DNA of 64,000 nt from Actinosynnema sp. ALI-1.44 (GCF_001984155.1 NZ_MTQO01000037.1:124001-188000); one strand, 5' to 3'; shown: positions 53,924-63,395, counted from the stretch's first letter. Program-made: numbers and translations. The notes: generated by a model not told the origin, from the sequence alone.

Positions 53924-54613
53924 ATGAGCACCTACGTCCTGATCCCAGGCGCGGGCGGTAGGTCCGACTACTGGCGATTCGTGGCACCGGAACTGCGTGA
54001 CCGTGGGCATGACGTGGTCGCGGTCGACCTGCCCGCGGGCGACGACAGCGCCGGTATCGAGGAGTACGCGGACGCGATCGTGACCGCCATCGGCGATCGG
54101 CGTGACCTGATCCTGGTCGCCTCGTCGCTCGCGGGTTTCAGCGCCCCGCTCGTGTGCGAACGCCTCAAGGTCGACCTGCTCGTCCTGCTCGCCGCGATGA
54201 CGCCGAAGCCCGGTGAGTCGGCGGGGGAGTGGTGGTCGGCGACCGGCCAGGACCAGGCCGAGCGGGACCTCAAGCAAGCGCTCGGCTATGCCCGGGACAG
54301 CGAGTTCGACCCGGTCTACTCCTTCCTGCACGACCTCCCGGTGGAGCTCGCCGTCGAGATGATGGCCGAGGGGGACATCGTGCAGTCGGGCACGCCGATG
54401 GTGAAACCGTGGCCGCTCACGGCATGGCCGGACGTGCCGACCAGGTTCCTGCTCGCCAGGGACGACCGGCTGTTCCCCGCCGAGTTCCAGCGCCGGATCG
54501 TCAAGCAGCGCCTCGGTTTCGTGCCGGACGAGATGCCCGGTGGGCACCTCGTGGCACTGGCCCGGCCGCTGGAACTCGTCGAACGCCTTGAGGCGTACCG
54601 GCTATCGGCGTAG
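53924..54613 (+). CDS. Alpha/beta hydrolase
   Basis: 229 residues. It begins with a classic first strand and oxyanion loop (STYVLIPGAGGRSDYWRFVA), the nucleophile elbow is VASSLAGFSA (Ser with Ala at the second Gly position of G-x-S-x-G), the acid is in LLARDDRLFP and the His in MPGGHLVALARP. This resembles the MhpC/salicylate-esterase-like group of small actinobacterial hydrolases. Probable substrate: an ester or lactone, unknown. Divergent from the HxlR-SCP2 regulator. Confidence 0.9.
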   Translation: MSTYVLIPGAGGRSDYWRFVAPELRDRGHDVVAVDLPAGDDSAGIEEYADAIVTAIGDRRDLILVASSLAGFSAPLVCERLKVDLLVLLAAMTPKPGESAGEWWSATGQDQAERDLKQALGYARDSEFDPVYSFLHDLPVELAVEMMAEGDIVQSGTPMVKPWPLTAWPDVPTRFLLARDDRLFPAEFQRRIVKQRLGFVPDEMPGGHLVALARPLELVERLEAYRLSA

Positions 54614-55237
54614 GTACGCCCGCTCCACCACGGTCCACGTTGTCGTGGTGAACAGGTACAACCCCGCCGCCAGCGGGATCACCGCCACGGCGAAAGACGT
54701 GCCGAACGGCAGCAACCGCAGGAACCTGGGGGTTTCGACGGGCATCGCGCGTGACGAGAAGTAACCGACCACCAGCAGCGCGAGAAACAACCCGACGAAC
54801 ACGAACGCGTCAGCCCCTGAGCCAGGGAAATGGCTGCCGAGCGGCGCCCCGAACAGCACGTCCGACAAGAGGTTGTTCGGTGTGCCGTCGAACGAACCGG
54901 CCGTGAACAACCGGTACAGCACCATGAAGAACGGCAGTTGCAGCAGCATGGGCAGGCAGCCCGCGAACATCGACACGTTGTTTTCCTGGTATAGCGCCAT
55001 CAACTCCCGTTGCATCCGGTCGGGGTTCTTCCTGTGCTTGTCCCGCAGCTTCGCCGCCTGCGGGGCGAGCGCGGCACGAGCCTTCTCGCCACGGACCGCG
55101 GACCGGGCGAGTGGGTGCAGTATCAATCGGACGGCCGCGGTGAACAACACGATCGCCGCGGCGGTTCCCGTCGCACCGGCGATCAGGGAAACCAGGTGGT
55201 ACGCGCCGTTCGCGGGCACGTCGAGGAAATCGAACAC
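54602..55237 (-). CDS. yidC: YidC/Oxa1-family membrane insertase (short paralogue)
   Basis: About 211 residues with five helices typical of YidC2-like proteins: ATGTAAAIVLFTAAVRLILH, the basic cytosolic loop HPLARSAVRGEKAR to KLRDKHRKNPD, VSMFAGCLPMLLQLPFFMVL and YRLFTAGSF. The conserved positively charged Arg in the first inner helix (VRLILHPL) is present. The housekeeping yidC normally sits near rnpA and oriC; this one is a second copy paired with a DUF6412 gene. GTG 55237 has GGAG upstream; ATG 55255 is possible. Its stop overlaps the hydrolase gene end by 12 bp. Confidence 0.88.
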   Translation of the reverse strand: MFDFLDVPANGAYHLVSLIAGATGTAAAIVLFTAAVRLILHPLARSAVRGEKARAALAPQAAKLRDKHRKNPDRMQRELMALYQENNVSMFAGCLPMLLQLPFFMVLYRLFTAGSFDGTPNNLLSDVLFGAPLGSHFPGSGADAFVFVGLFLALLVVGYFSSRAMPVETPRFLRLLPFGTSFAVAVIPLAAGLYLFTTTTWTVVERAYLRR

Positions 55238-55305
55238 AGGGCAGCACTCCGGCATGTCAGAAAAAGGACAAGGACAGGCGGAAAGCGGCTGCTCGGCGGG
55301 AAGTG

Positions 55306-55590
55306 TCAGGCAGCCGCGCGGGCTGCGCCAGGCGCTCGGGGACGCGGACGACCGGCGGCGTCCGGATCCCGCAGGCGCAGGAAAACGCTTCTCCGTGCGC
55401 GTTCTCGCAGCGAGACGGCCCGGATCCCGGCCGGGCCGCCAGTCGGGGCAGGCAGGACGCGGATCGTCAGCAGCAGCGCGATACCCGCGGTCAACGCGGT
55501 CGCGAGCGCGGCTGAGAAGAGGGTGTCGACCGTCAGCAGGATGAACGCGGCGGGGAGGAACACGGCCAGCAGCAACTGAAACCGCAGCAC
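55306..55590 (-). CDS. DUF6412-type small membrane protein
   Basis: 94 residues with two N-terminal hydrophobic segments (FLPAAFILLTVDTLFSAALA; LTAGIALLLTI) and the conserved C-terminal block IRAVSLRERARRSVFLRLRD, PDAAGRPRPRAPG. I recognise this block from small proteins encoded next to short YidC paralogues in many actinobacteria. The function is unknown. Cotranscribed upstream of yidC with a 50-68 bp gap. Confidence 0.8.
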   Translation of the reverse strand: MLRFQLLLAVFLPAAFILLTVDTLFSAALATALTAGIALLLTIRVLPAPTGGPAGIRAVSLRERARRSVFLRLRDPDAAGRPRPRAPGAARAAA

Positions 55591-55694
55591 GGCGCCTCCT
55601 CTCGAACTACTTGGACACCAGCCTAGCGCGCGCCAGCCGCGACTTCGGCGGCACGCGGCACTTGGCCACCGCGTCGTCCGGCATAGTCACGGCC

Positions 55695-56168
55695 ATGCCG
55701 ACGCCAACGGGCTTCTTCTGGGACATGATGGCCGGCCGCACGCCCGCACCCGCGGCCGCCGACACGCTGGGCTGGAAACTGCGGGCGGTCGACCCGGACG
55801 AGGGGACCATCGAAGTCGAGTTCGCCGCGACCGACAGGTTCACCAACCCCGCCGGGCACGTGCAGGGCGGTTTCCTCGCCGCGATGCTCGACGACACGAT
55901 GGGGCCCGCGCTGGCCGCGACGCTCGGGCCAGGCCAGTTCGCGCCCACACTGGACCTGCACGTGCAGTTCCTGCGGGTGGCGTGGCCGGGCACGCTGATC
56001 GGCAAGGCGACAGTTGTGCGTCGGGGCAAGCAGGTCTGTCATCTGCGTGGCGAACTCAGCGACAACGCGGGCCGTGTGATCGCGACGGCCGTGGCGACCG
56101 CGATGGTGCAACGCGGCGAGCGGGTCCGCGACCGCAGCAGGACGTCAGCCGAGTCGCTGATCGGCTGA
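55695..56168 (+). CDS. PaaI-type hotdog thioesterase
   Basis: 157 residues with a hotdog fold: VEFAATDRFTNPAGHVQGGF is the helix entrance containing the conserved HxxG/QGG and catalytic acid region (MLDDTMGPALAATL). LDLHVQFLRVAWPGTLIGKA and VCHLRGELSDNAGRVIATAV are the central strands. Members hydrolyse acyl-CoA thioesters, often aromatic or phenylacetyl-CoA types. ATG 55695 is used. The 3' end overlaps the convergent TetR gene by 24 bp. Confidence 0.9.
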   Translation: MPTPTGFFWDMMAGRTPAPAAADTLGWKLRAVDPDEGTIEVEFAATDRFTNPAGHVQGGFLAAMLDDTMGPALAATLGPGQFAPTLDLHVQFLRVAWPGTLIGKATVVRRGKQVCHLRGELSDNAGRVIATAVATAMVQRGERVRDRSRTSAESLIG

Positions 56169-56810
56169 GACCCCGTAGGCGGCAAGGAAAACGCGTGCGC
56201 CCTCGTCGGCGAGGTGGTCGAGCTCCGCGCTGGTGAACCCGGTGTCGTCACCGAAGAACATGGCCTTGTCCAAGGGGACACCCAGCACCAGGAACGCGAA
56301 GTGCTTGGCCGCCAGCGCCGGATCTGGCACGCGCAACAAGCCGCGCTCGTTCAGGTGCGCCAGTTCCGGCGCCAGCGCCGTCAGAACCCGTTCGGGCGCC
56401 TGCTCGTAGTAGGTGCGCGCGAGTTCGGGGAACCGTGACGCCTCGCCGACCAGCAGCCGCCGCATCTGCAGCACTTGCGGGCGCATCACCGAGTGCAGGT
56501 ACTGCCGTGCCAGTACTGGCAGTTCCGTGCCCAGGTCCTTGGCGTTGTGCAGTTTGTCCCCGATCAGCTTGATGAAGGCGTCGACCGTGCTCGCGACGCC
56601 CATGATGATCTCGCTGAACAGCGTTTCCTTGTCGGTGAAGTTCTTGTAGACCGTCTGTTTGGACACCGCCGCGAGCGCGGCAACCTCGTCCATGCTGGTG
56701 CCCTGGTAGCCGTTGCGCAGGAACAACGTGGCGGCCGACTCCATGATCAGCCGCCGTTTGCGAGCCGAGCGGCCTTCTTCGTTCCCGACACCCACACCCG
56801 CGATTCCCAT
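56145..56810 (-). CDS. TetR-family transcriptional regulator
   Basis: 221 residues. The helix-turn-helix is TSMDEVAALAAVSKQTVYKN following RLIMESAATLFLRNGYQG, and a TetR_C-type domain (VLARQYLHSVMRPQVLQMRR; HFAFLVLGVPLDKAMFFGD) of the AcrR branch follows. It is divergent from the DUF998/hydrolase pair, with a long imperfect dyad between, so it probably represses that pair. ATG 56810 is used; the frame to 56909 overlaps the divergent gene. Confidence 0.92.
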   Translation of the reverse strand: MGIAGVGVGNEEGRSARKRRLIMESAATLFLRNGYQGTSMDEVAALAAVSKQTVYKNFTDKETLFSEIIMGVASTVDAFIKLIGDKLHNAKDLGTELPVLARQYLHSVMRPQVLQMRRLLVGEASRFPELARTYYEQAPERVLTALAPELAHLNERGLLRVPDPALAAKHFAFLVLGVPLDKAMFFGDDTGFTSAELDHLADEGARVFLAAYGVSADQRLG

Positions 56811-56831
56811 GATCGGCCTCCTCGCCAGAAG

Positions 56832-56876
56832 AGTACTAGACGGACCAGTACCCGGCAGAGTACTGTACGGTCTAGT
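56832..56876. promoter_or_regulatory. Long imperfect dyad: TetR operator candidate
   Basis: AGTACTAGACGGACCAGTAC is followed after 7 bp by AGTACTGTACGGTCTAGTT, an approximate inverted copy with repeated GTAC/AGTACT elements. It fills the 97-bp divergent region between the TetR gene and the DUF998 gene. Confidence 0.6.
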
Positions 56877-56907
56877 TCTCAGAAACCCGCTGACCAGGGG
56901 AAATGTC

Positions 56908-57576
56908 ATGATTCATGCCATCTGGACGCCGCAGACCGTCGGGACCAACGTCGAACGCGCAGTGCACATCACCAAGTCGCTGCTGGGCTACGGCGTGCTC
57001 GCGGGCCCGTTCTACGTCGTCGTCTCGCTGATCCAGGCGGTCACCAGAGACGGGTTCGACCTCACGAAACACCCGTGGAGCGTGCTGGCCAACGGTGACA
57101 TCGGCTGGATCCAGACCACGAACCTGATCCTCACCGGCCTGATGGTGCTCGCCGCCGCGGTCGGCATGCGCAGGCTGCTCACCGGAGGCGCGGGCGGCAC
57201 ATGGGGACCGGTGCTGATCGGTGTGTTCGGCCTGAGCATGGTCGCCAGCGGGATCTTCACCGCCGACCCGGTCGACGGATTCCCAGCCGGGGCGTCCCTC
57301 CCCGCGGAGCCGAGCCTGTCCGGCACACTGCACTTCGCCTGTGGTGCGGTCGGGTTCGTGTGCTTCGCGATCGCGTGTTTCATCATCGCGCGCCGGTTCG
57401 CCGGGCACGGCTGGGCGCTGTACTCCCGGATCACGGGCGTGGCGTTCCTGCTGTCGTTCGGGGCGATCGCGGCAGGTCCGGGCGCCGGGGTGCTGATCTT
57501 CACCGCCGGTGTCCTCGCCGCCTTCACGTGGCTCGCGACGACCTCGGTCCGGTTCTACCGCGGCGCGGACAGGTGA
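56908..57576 (+). CDS. DUF998 membrane protein
   Basis: 222 residues with six hydrophobic helices: LLGYGVLAGPFYVVVSLIQA, then the conserved loop FDLTKHPWSVLANGDIGWIQ typical of DUF998, TNLILTGLMVLAAAVGM, and VASGIFTADPVDGFPAGA. The family is of unknown function and is often regulated by TetR proteins. It starts at ATG 56908 behind AGGGG. The following hydrolase begins within 6 bp of its stop. Confidence 0.9.
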   Translation: MIHAIWTPQTVGTNVERAVHITKSLLGYGVLAGPFYVVVSLIQAVTRDGFDLTKHPWSVLANGDIGWIQTTNLILTGLMVLAAAVGMRRLLTGGAGGTWGPVLIGVFGLSMVASGIFTADPVDGFPAGASLPAEPSLSGTLHFACGAVGFVCFAIACFIIARRFAGHGWALYSRITGVAFLLSFGAIAAGPGAGVLIFTAGVLAAFTWLATTSVRFYRGADR

Positions 57577-57581
57577 TCGAC

Positions 57582-58361
57582 ATGGGAACCGTGATCTCCG
57601 CCGACGGCACACCGATCGACTTCGACCGCACCGGTTCCGGACCGGCCGTGGTCGTGCTGAGCGCGGGACCGAACGACCGGTCGCCCAACCAGCCGCTGGT
57701 CGACGCGCTCAAACCGTTCCTCACGGTGTACACGTACGACCACCGCGGCCGGGGCCGCAGCGGCGACACACCCCCGCACACCGCGGAACGCGAGTTCGAG
57801 GACCTCGCCGCGGTCATCGCCGAGGCCGGCGGGTCCGCCGGGGTGTTCGGCAGTTCGGGCAACGGCAACATCGCGATCGAAGCCGCGCTGCACGGCGTGC
57901 CGATCAGCCGGATCGCGATGTGGGAGCCGCCGTACATCGTGGCAGGCGCGCGGTCGGCCGTCCCGCCGGACTGGGGCAAGACCGTCCAGCGGGCGATCGA
58001 CGCGGGGAAGCCGGATGAAGGCATCTACTACTGGCTCACCGAGGTGATCGAGGTCCCGGCGGAGTTCGTCACGCAGATGCGGGGCACACCGTTCTGGGAC
58101 AGCATGACCGCAGCGGCGCAGGGCCTGGTTTACGACGCGGAAGTGTTGCGGGGCTTCACTTTGCCCAGCACGGCTCCAGATGTCCCCGCCTTGGTGCTCG
58201 ACGGCGGCAGCACGGCGCTGCCGTGGCTCAGGACTGGCATCGAGGCACTGCTCGAGTTGCTGCCCGACGCCCGCCACGAGTCGTTGGAAGGGCAGCCGCA
58301 CGACGTCGCCCCGGACGCGATCGCGCCGACGCTGATCAAGTTCTTCGAACCAGGTCCATGA
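57582..58361 (+). CDS. Alpha/beta hydrolase
   Basis: 259 residues. It has ADGTPIDFDRTGSGPAVVVL with a first-strand oxyanion region, YTYDHRGRGRSGDTPPHT (the DHRGRGRS block after strand 4), the nucleophile elbow GVFGSSGNGNIAIEAAL, and a C-terminal His in LEGQPHDVAPDA. It is probably cotranscribed with DUF998 under TetR control. An in-frame GTG at 57573 overlaps the DUF998 stop (GTGA) and is an alternative start. The 3' end overlaps the convergent carboxylesterase by 26 bp. Confidence 0.88.
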   Translation: MGTVISADGTPIDFDRTGSGPAVVVLSAGPNDRSPNQPLVDALKPFLTVYTYDHRGRGRSGDTPPHTAEREFEDLAAVIAEAGGSAGVFGSSGNGNIAIEAALHGVPISRIAMWEPPYIVAGARSAVPPDWGKTVQRAIDAGKPDEGIYYWLTEVIEVPAEFVTQMRGTPFWDSMTAAAQGLVYDAEVLRGFTLPSTAPDVPALVLDGGSTALPWLRTGIEALLELLPDARHESLEGQPHDVAPDAIAPTLIKFFEPGP

Positions 58362-59775
58362 CGCCGAACCGCCGGTCGCGCCAGATCTCGCGTGAGCGTT
58401 CTTCGGGGTACGGGCCGACTGTGGGCGCGGTGTCGTAGACCCGGGTGGCTCGTCCGCGCGGTTCGTAGCGCGGCCAGCCGGGGTCACCCGTCGCGGCGAA
58501 GGCCACGTGCTCGGACCGGATCAGCTCCGAAAGATCCCGCGCCTGCGTCATCGTGTCCGGCCCTTCTTGAGTGAGCCCGGTGTTGATGTGGGTCGTGCCG
58601 AACACGAGCAGGGTGTCCAGGCCGTGTGTGGCACCGGCAGCGTTGAATCCCCAGCGCAGCTCGTACAGCCACACCCGTGCCCCGCCAGCGTGCGCAGCAT
58701 CGGCGAGGTGGACGGCGGGCATCCGGAACAGCCAGTCCGACAAAGCCGTTTCGCGCAGTGCGCTGGGAGACAAGGTGGGATAGGCCGCCCGATAGCGCTG
58801 TGCGCCAGGTGTCGTCGGCAGGCCGTCGATGAGCGTGTCCACCTCGGTGTCGCTGATGTCGCCGAGCCTGGTGGCGAGCAGGCTGAACTCGTCACGGGTG
58901 TGGCCGACCAGCAGTTCGACACCCCGGGCCGCGCCGCCGCTGAGCGCGGCCCACGGACTGTCGACGACCGGCGAGAAGGGCGTGGGTGTGTGGGCGACGG
59001 CGCCCCACCGGTCCAGCCGTCGGGCAAGGCGGACGGTCACGTTCCGGGTGGCTTCCACGAGATCCGCTGGTGGTACCTCGGCGAGGTCGTCGGCTCGCGG
59101 CGCACGGCCGAGTTCGGCGCTGATCTCGGTCGCGATGTCGGTGGCGAGCTCGGGGGTGAAGAAGGTCCCCGGGATGCTCTGCGGGATGGCGCGGCGAATG
59201 AGCCCGGCCGCCGCGGGCATCGTCAGCAAGGCGGCGATGGAGCCCGCTCCCGCCGACTGCCCGAGGAGGGTGACGTTTCCCGGGTCGCCGCCGAAAGCGG
59301 CGATGTTGTCGTGCACCCACCGCAGCGCGGCGAGCTGATCGAGCAGGCCGCGGTTGTCCGGTGCGCCACCGAGGCGGGCGAAGCCTTCGAACCCGCTGCG
59401 GTAGTGGGCGCTGACCACGACCACACCGGCTTTGGCCAGAGTGGTGCCGTCGAGGTGCGGGTTGGCGCTGTCGCAGTCGAGGTACCCGCCGCCGCTGATC
59501 CAGAAGACGACGGGCAGTCCGGTACGGCCGGGCGACGGCGTCCAGACGGCCAGGTTCAGCCAGTCGTCGCCCGTGGTCGGGCGGCTCGGCTGCGGCGGTG
59601 GCGGGCCGAACGCCGTGGCGTCCCGGACCCCTTCCCACGGCACCGGCGGGCGGGGTGCGGCGAAACGAAGCGGTCCGACTGGTGGTGCGGCGAAGGGAAC
59701 GCCGCGGAACGCGGCCACGCCGTCAGCCTGAAGCCCTTGGACAGTACCGGCGGTGGTGCGCACCCGGGGACTCAT
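58336..59775 (-). CDS. Carboxylesterase type B
   Basis: 479 residues of the para-nitrobenzyl-esterase family: FRGVPFAAPPVGPLRFAAPR near the N-terminus, VVFWISGGGYLDCDSANPHL (oxyanion hole GGG), WVHDNIAAFGGDPGNVTLLG and the nucleophile elbow GQSAGAGSIAALL, with Gln in place of the usual Glu before Ser. The Glu and His of the triad are in VGHTRDEFSLL and ATHGLDTLLVF. No signal peptide is seen, so it is cytoplasmic. ATG 59775 follows GGTGGAG. Confidence 0.9.
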   Translation of the reverse strand: MSPRVRTTAGTVQGLQADGVAAFRGVPFAAPPVGPLRFAAPRPPVPWEGVRDATAFGPPPPQPSRPTTGDDWLNLAVWTPSPGRTGLPVVFWISGGGYLDCDSANPHLDGTTLAKAGVVVVSAHYRSGFEGFARLGGAPDNRGLLDQLAALRWVHDNIAAFGGDPGNVTLLGQSAGAGSIAALLTMPAAAGLIRRAIPQSIPGTFFTPELATDIATEISAELGRAPRADDLAEVPPADLVEATRNVTVRLARRLDRWGAVAHTPTPFSPVVDSPWAALSGGAARGVELLVGHTRDEFSLLATRLGDISDTEVDTLIDGLPTTPGAQRYRAAYPTLSPSALRETALSDWLFRMPAVHLADAAHAGGARVWLYELRWGFNAAGATHGLDTLLVFGTTHINTGLTQEGPDTMTQARDLSELIRSEHVAFAATGDPGWPRYEPRGRATRVYDTAPTVGPYPEERSREIWRDRRFGVMDLVRRT

Positions 59776-59884
59776 GATCTCCACCTTCCCGGCGCCGTAA
59801 AGTTCTTTTCGATTGAGGACGGAAACTGACCGCTATCGCTCGTAGAGTTGCTCTCAACAGGGAAAACGAGGAAGGCGGAAGACG

Positions 59885-60403
59885 ATGAGCAGCACCTACA
59901 CTGAGCCGGTGACCACCGTGACAGGCGAGCGGGCCGACTTCCTGCAGATGTTGGCCAAGCACCGCGGCTTCCTGAAGTTCACCGTTCAGAACCTGACCGA
60001 CGAGCAGGCCAACCAGCGCACCACGGTCAGCGAGCTGACCCTCGGCGGGCTGATCAAGCACGTGGCCTCGACCGAGCTCGGCTGGACGAACTTCATCATC
60101 GGCGGCGCCGAGAAGATGTTCTCCGAACCGGTCGACTGGGAAGCGCAGTTCTCCATGAAGGACGGCGAAACGCTCGCCGGGCTGCTCGAGCGCTACGAGG
60201 AGGTCGCGCGCAGGACCGACGAGCTGGTCGCCACCGTCGACCTGGACGAGTCGCACCCGTTGCCCGAGGCACCGTGGTTCGAGCAGGGCGCGTCGTGGTC
60301 CAACCGCCGCGTGCTGATGCACATCATCGCCGAGACCTCGCAGCACTCCGGCCACGCCGACATCATCCGTGAATCCCTGGATGGTGCGAAGACCATGGGT
60401 TGA
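59885..60403 (+). CDS. DinB-family (DUF664) metalloprotein
   Basis: 172 residues of the four-helix DinB fold. The metal-binding histidines are expected in LGGLIKHVASTELGW (first), and RVLMHIIAETSQHSGHADII (second and third). Members include bacillithiol and mycothiol S-transferases; in an actinobacterium a mycothiol-dependent transferase is a reasonable guess. First gene of an operon with the DAO-Rieske and PLP decarboxylase genes (27- and 29-bp gaps). Confidence 0.9.
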   Translation: MSSTYTEPVTTVTGERADFLQMLAKHRGFLKFTVQNLTDEQANQRTTVSELTLGGLIKHVASTELGWTNFIIGGAEKMFSEPVDWEAQFSMKDGETLAGLLERYEEVARRTDELVATVDLDESHPLPEAPWFEQGASWSNRRVLMHIIAETSQHSGHADIIRESLDGAKTMG

Positions 60404-60430
60404 CGGGCCAGGACTGGGTACACGGATGCC

Positions 60431-61894
60431 GTGACCACCACCACGGCAACCCAGTCCCTTTGGCTCGAAGCGCTTTCCCCGGACGGTTTCCCGCCGCTGC
60501 AGGCGGACGAGACGTTCGATGTCGCCGTGATCGGCGGCGGCATCGCCGGGATGACCACCGCCCTGCTGCTCACGCGAGCCGGCCTGGGGGTCGCCGTGCT
60601 CGAGGCCGGTCTGGTCGGCGCGGGCGTGAGCGGCAACAACACCGCGAAGGTCACCGCGCTGCAATCCACGGTGCTCTCCACGATCAGCCAGAAGCACGGC
60701 GAGTCCGCCGCCAGGGACTACGCCACCGCGAGCCTCGCGGGCGTCGAGAAGGTCGCGGAGCTCGGGGCGGACATCGACTGCGACCTGCAACGACGCCCGG
60801 CCTTCACCTACGCGCTGAGCCCCAGCGAGGTCGAGGCCGTCGAGCAGGAGGCGGATGTCGCCGCGCGGGCCGGGCTGCCGGTCACCAGTGGTCCGATGGA
60901 CGTGCCGTTCCCGGTGCACGCCACGGTCGAGTTGGCCGACCAGATCCTCATCCACCCGGTGAAGTACGTGCGCGGCCTGGCCGCGCGGTTCGCCGCCGCG
61001 GGCGGCCGGATCTTCGAGCACACCAGGGTCGTGCAGGTGGACGGCAACCGGGTGGTGACGTCGACCGGGACCGTCCGAGCCGACCGGATCGTCGTGGCCA
61101 CGCACTACCCGATCCTCGACCGCGGGCTGTACTTCGCCCGGATGGAACCGACCCGTGCCTACTGCGTCGCCGCGAAACTGCGGTCGGGATCACCGCCGGA
61201 GGCAATGGCCATCAACCCCGGCACCCCGTCCCGCTCGTTGAGCTCGTCCGGTGATTCGCTGATCGTCGCGGGGGAGAGCCACCCGACCGGTGAACGCGGT
61301 GTCGACGCGGGCCGTTACGACAACCTGGCGAGGTTCGCCCGTGAGTACTGGGATGTCGAGGCGATCACGCACCGGTGGTCCGCGCAGGACCCGATCCCGT
61401 ACGACAACCTGCCGATGATCGGCCCCTACACGCCGAAGTCCGGCCGTCTGTTCGTGGCGACGGGCTTCATGAAGTGGGGACTGGCGACCGGCACCTTCGC
61501 CGGGATGATCCTCGCCGATCTGCTGACCGGCAAGGACAGCCCGATGGCCGAGCGGTTCGCCCCGCAGCGGCTGACGCTGAAGTCCGTGCCGGACCTGGTG
61601 AAGATGAACGCGAAGGTCGCCGCCGACCTGGTCGGCGATCACCTGCGGCCGGACGACCCGCCCGCCGACAACGTCCGGATCGTCCGTGACGGCCTCGGCA
61701 AGACCGGCATCTACCGCGACCCGGACGGCAAGGAGCACGCGGTTTCCCTGCGGTGCACGCATCTCGGGTGTCTCGTGCGGTTCAACGCGGCCGAGACCAG
61801 CTGGGACTGCCCGTGCCACGGTTCGCGGTTCGATGTGGACGGAAACGTCCTGGAAGGACCGGCGACCAAGCCGTTGCCGCGCCGCGACGTTTGA
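60431..61894 (+). CDS. FAD-dependent oxidoreductase (DAO) with C-terminal Rieske domain
   Basis: 487 residues. The N-terminal DAO domain has [20 protein letters not shown] and [20 protein letters not shown], with [20 protein letters not shown] near its end. The C-terminal Rieske [2Fe-2S] domain carries [10 protein letters not shown] and [15 protein letters not shown], giving the C-x-H and C-x2-H ligands. The architecture joins an amine or amino-acid oxidase fold with an electron-transfer centre. The substrate is unknown. It starts at GTG 60431. Confidence 0.92.
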   Translation: MTTTTATQSLWLEALSPDGFPPLQADETFDVAVIGGGIAGMTTALLLTRAGLGVAVLEAGLVGAGVSGNNTAKVTALQSTVLSTISQKHGESAARDYATASLAGVEKVAELGADIDCDLQRRPAFTYALSPSEVEAVEQEADVAARAGLPVTSGPMDVPFPVHATVELADQILIHPVKYVRGLAARFAAAGGRIFEHTRVVQVDGNRVVTSTGTVRADRIVVATHYPILDRGLYFARMEPTRAYCVAAKLRSGSPPEAMAINPGTPSRSLSSSGDSLIVAGESHPTGERGVDAGRYDNLARFAREYWDVEAITHRWSAQDPIPYDNLPMIGPYTPKSGRLFVATGFMKWGLATGTFAGMILADLLTGKDSPMAERFAPQRLTLKSVPDLVKMNAKVAADLVGDHLRPDDPPADNVRIVRDGLGKTGIYRDPDGKEHAVSLRCTHLGCLVRFNAAETSWDCPCHGSRFDVDGNVLEGPATKPLPRRDV

Positions 61895-61923
61895 GAAGCG
61901 CACGCGCTGGTGACCCGGAGGGC

Positions 61924-63378
61924 ATGGACCACAGCAGGGCACCGGTGCTGGAGGCACTGCACCGCTACCACCAGGATGGTTTCACCCCGTTCAGCGCTCC
62001 CGGCCACAAGCAGGGCCGCGGCATCGACTCGCGTGTCCTCGACGTCCTCGGCGAAGGCGTGTTTCGCTCCGATGTGTTGACGCCCAACGGACTCGACACT
62101 CGCCGGGTCGAGAACGGGGTGCTCCAGGAGGCACAGGACCTGATGGCCGACGCGGTCGGCGCGGACCAGACGTTCTTCTCCACGTGCGGCAGTTCGTTGT
62201 CGGTCAAGAGCGCGATGATCTCGGTGGCCGGTCCAGGGGAGAAGTTGCTGGTCGTGCGGCACGCGCACAAGTCGGTGATCGCCGGTCTGATCATCAGCGG
62301 CGTCGACCCGGTCTGGGTGCACCCGCGTTGGGACACCGAGCGGCACCTGTCGCATCCGCCTGGCGTGGCTGACGTGCGAGCGGCGTTCGAGACGGAGCCC
62401 GAGGCCAAAGGCATGCTCCTGGTGACTCCCACCGACTACGGCACCTGCGGGGACATCAGCGCGATCGCTGACGTGTGCCACGAGTTCGACCGGCCGCTGA
62501 TCGTGGACGAGGCATGGGGCGCGCACCTGCCGTTCCACGCGGATCTGCCGCCGTGGGCCATGGACTGCGGCGCGGACCTGTGCGTGACGAGCGTGCACAA
62601 GATGGGCGCGGCCGTCGAGCAAAGCTCGGTGTTCCACCTGCAAGGCGACCGCGTGGACCCGGCGGTGCTCAAGATGCGTGAGGACTTGCTCGGTACGACC
62701 AGCGCGTCGTCGCTGGTGTATCTGGGCCTGGACGGTTGGCGCAGGCAGATGGTCCAGCACGGCAAGGAACTCCTCGGCATCGCGCTGTCGCTGGCGCGGT
62801 CCGTGCGGTCCGAGATCGACCGGATCCCGGGGCTGCACGTCGTCGGCGACGAGGTGGTGGGACCGGACCGTGCCGCGTCTCTGGACCCGCTCAAGGTGAT
62901 GATCGACGTGACGGAGCTGGGGATCAACGGCTACCAGGCCGCGGACTGGCTGCGTGCGCACCAGCACGTCACGGTCGGTCTGTCCGATCACCGCAGGATC
63001 GTCGCGATGTTCACCCACGCGGACAACCAGGAAACGGCCGAACGGTTCCTGCACGCGATGCGTGAACTCACCAGGGCCTCGTTGCCGACACCCCCGAAGG
63101 TGGATCTCCCCTCGCCGGACGAGTTGGAGCTTCGTACAGAGATCCTGCCGCGGGACGCCTTCTTCGGGGAGACCGAGCAGGTTTCCGTCGACAAGGCCGT
63201 CGGCCGCGTGGCGGCGGAGATGATCACGCCGTACCCGCCGGGTGCCCCGGCTGTGTTGCCCGGTGAGGTGATCAACCAGCCGGTGCTCGACTACCTGCGG
63301 TCCGGTCTGGCCGCTGGGATGTACATCCCAGACGCCGTCGACCCGGAGCTCAACTCAGTGCGGGTGGTCGCGAAGTAG
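61924..63378 (+). CDS. Orn/Lys/Arg decarboxylase-family PLP enzyme (class I, short form)
   Basis: 484 residues. It has FTPFSAPGHKQGRG near the N-terminus, STCGSSLSVKSAMISVAGPG, the PLP region LIVDEAWGAHLPFHADLP, the Schiff-base Lys in TSVHKMGAAVEQSSVFHL and the C-terminal block VGRVAAEMITPYPPGAPAVL. It is a short form like the Bacillus SpeA/arginine decarboxylase-like enzymes, making cadaverine, agmatine or putrescine. Last gene of its operon, followed by a strong terminator. A link to the putrescine module at 30-35 kb is possible but not shown. Confidence 0.9.
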   Translation: MDHSRAPVLEALHRYHQDGFTPFSAPGHKQGRGIDSRVLDVLGEGVFRSDVLTPNGLDTRRVENGVLQEAQDLMADAVGADQTFFSTCGSSLSVKSAMISVAGPGEKLLVVRHAHKSVIAGLIISGVDPVWVHPRWDTERHLSHPPGVADVRAAFETEPEAKGMLLVTPTDYGTCGDISAIADVCHEFDRPLIVDEAWGAHLPFHADLPPWAMDCGADLCVTSVHKMGAAVEQSSVFHLQGDRVDPAVLKMREDLLGTTSASSLVYLGLDGWRRQMVQHGKELLGIALSLARSVRSEIDRIPGLHVVGDEVVGPDRAASLDPLKVMIDVTELGINGYQAADWLRAHQHVTVGLSDHRRIVAMFTHADNQETAERFLHAMRELTRASLPTPPKVDLPSPDELELRTEILPRDAFFGETEQVSVDKAVGRVAAEMITPYPPGAPAVLPGEVINQPVLDYLRSGLAAGMYIPDAVDPELNSVRVVAK

Positions 63379-63395
63379 TCGCGTTTCTCCAGATC

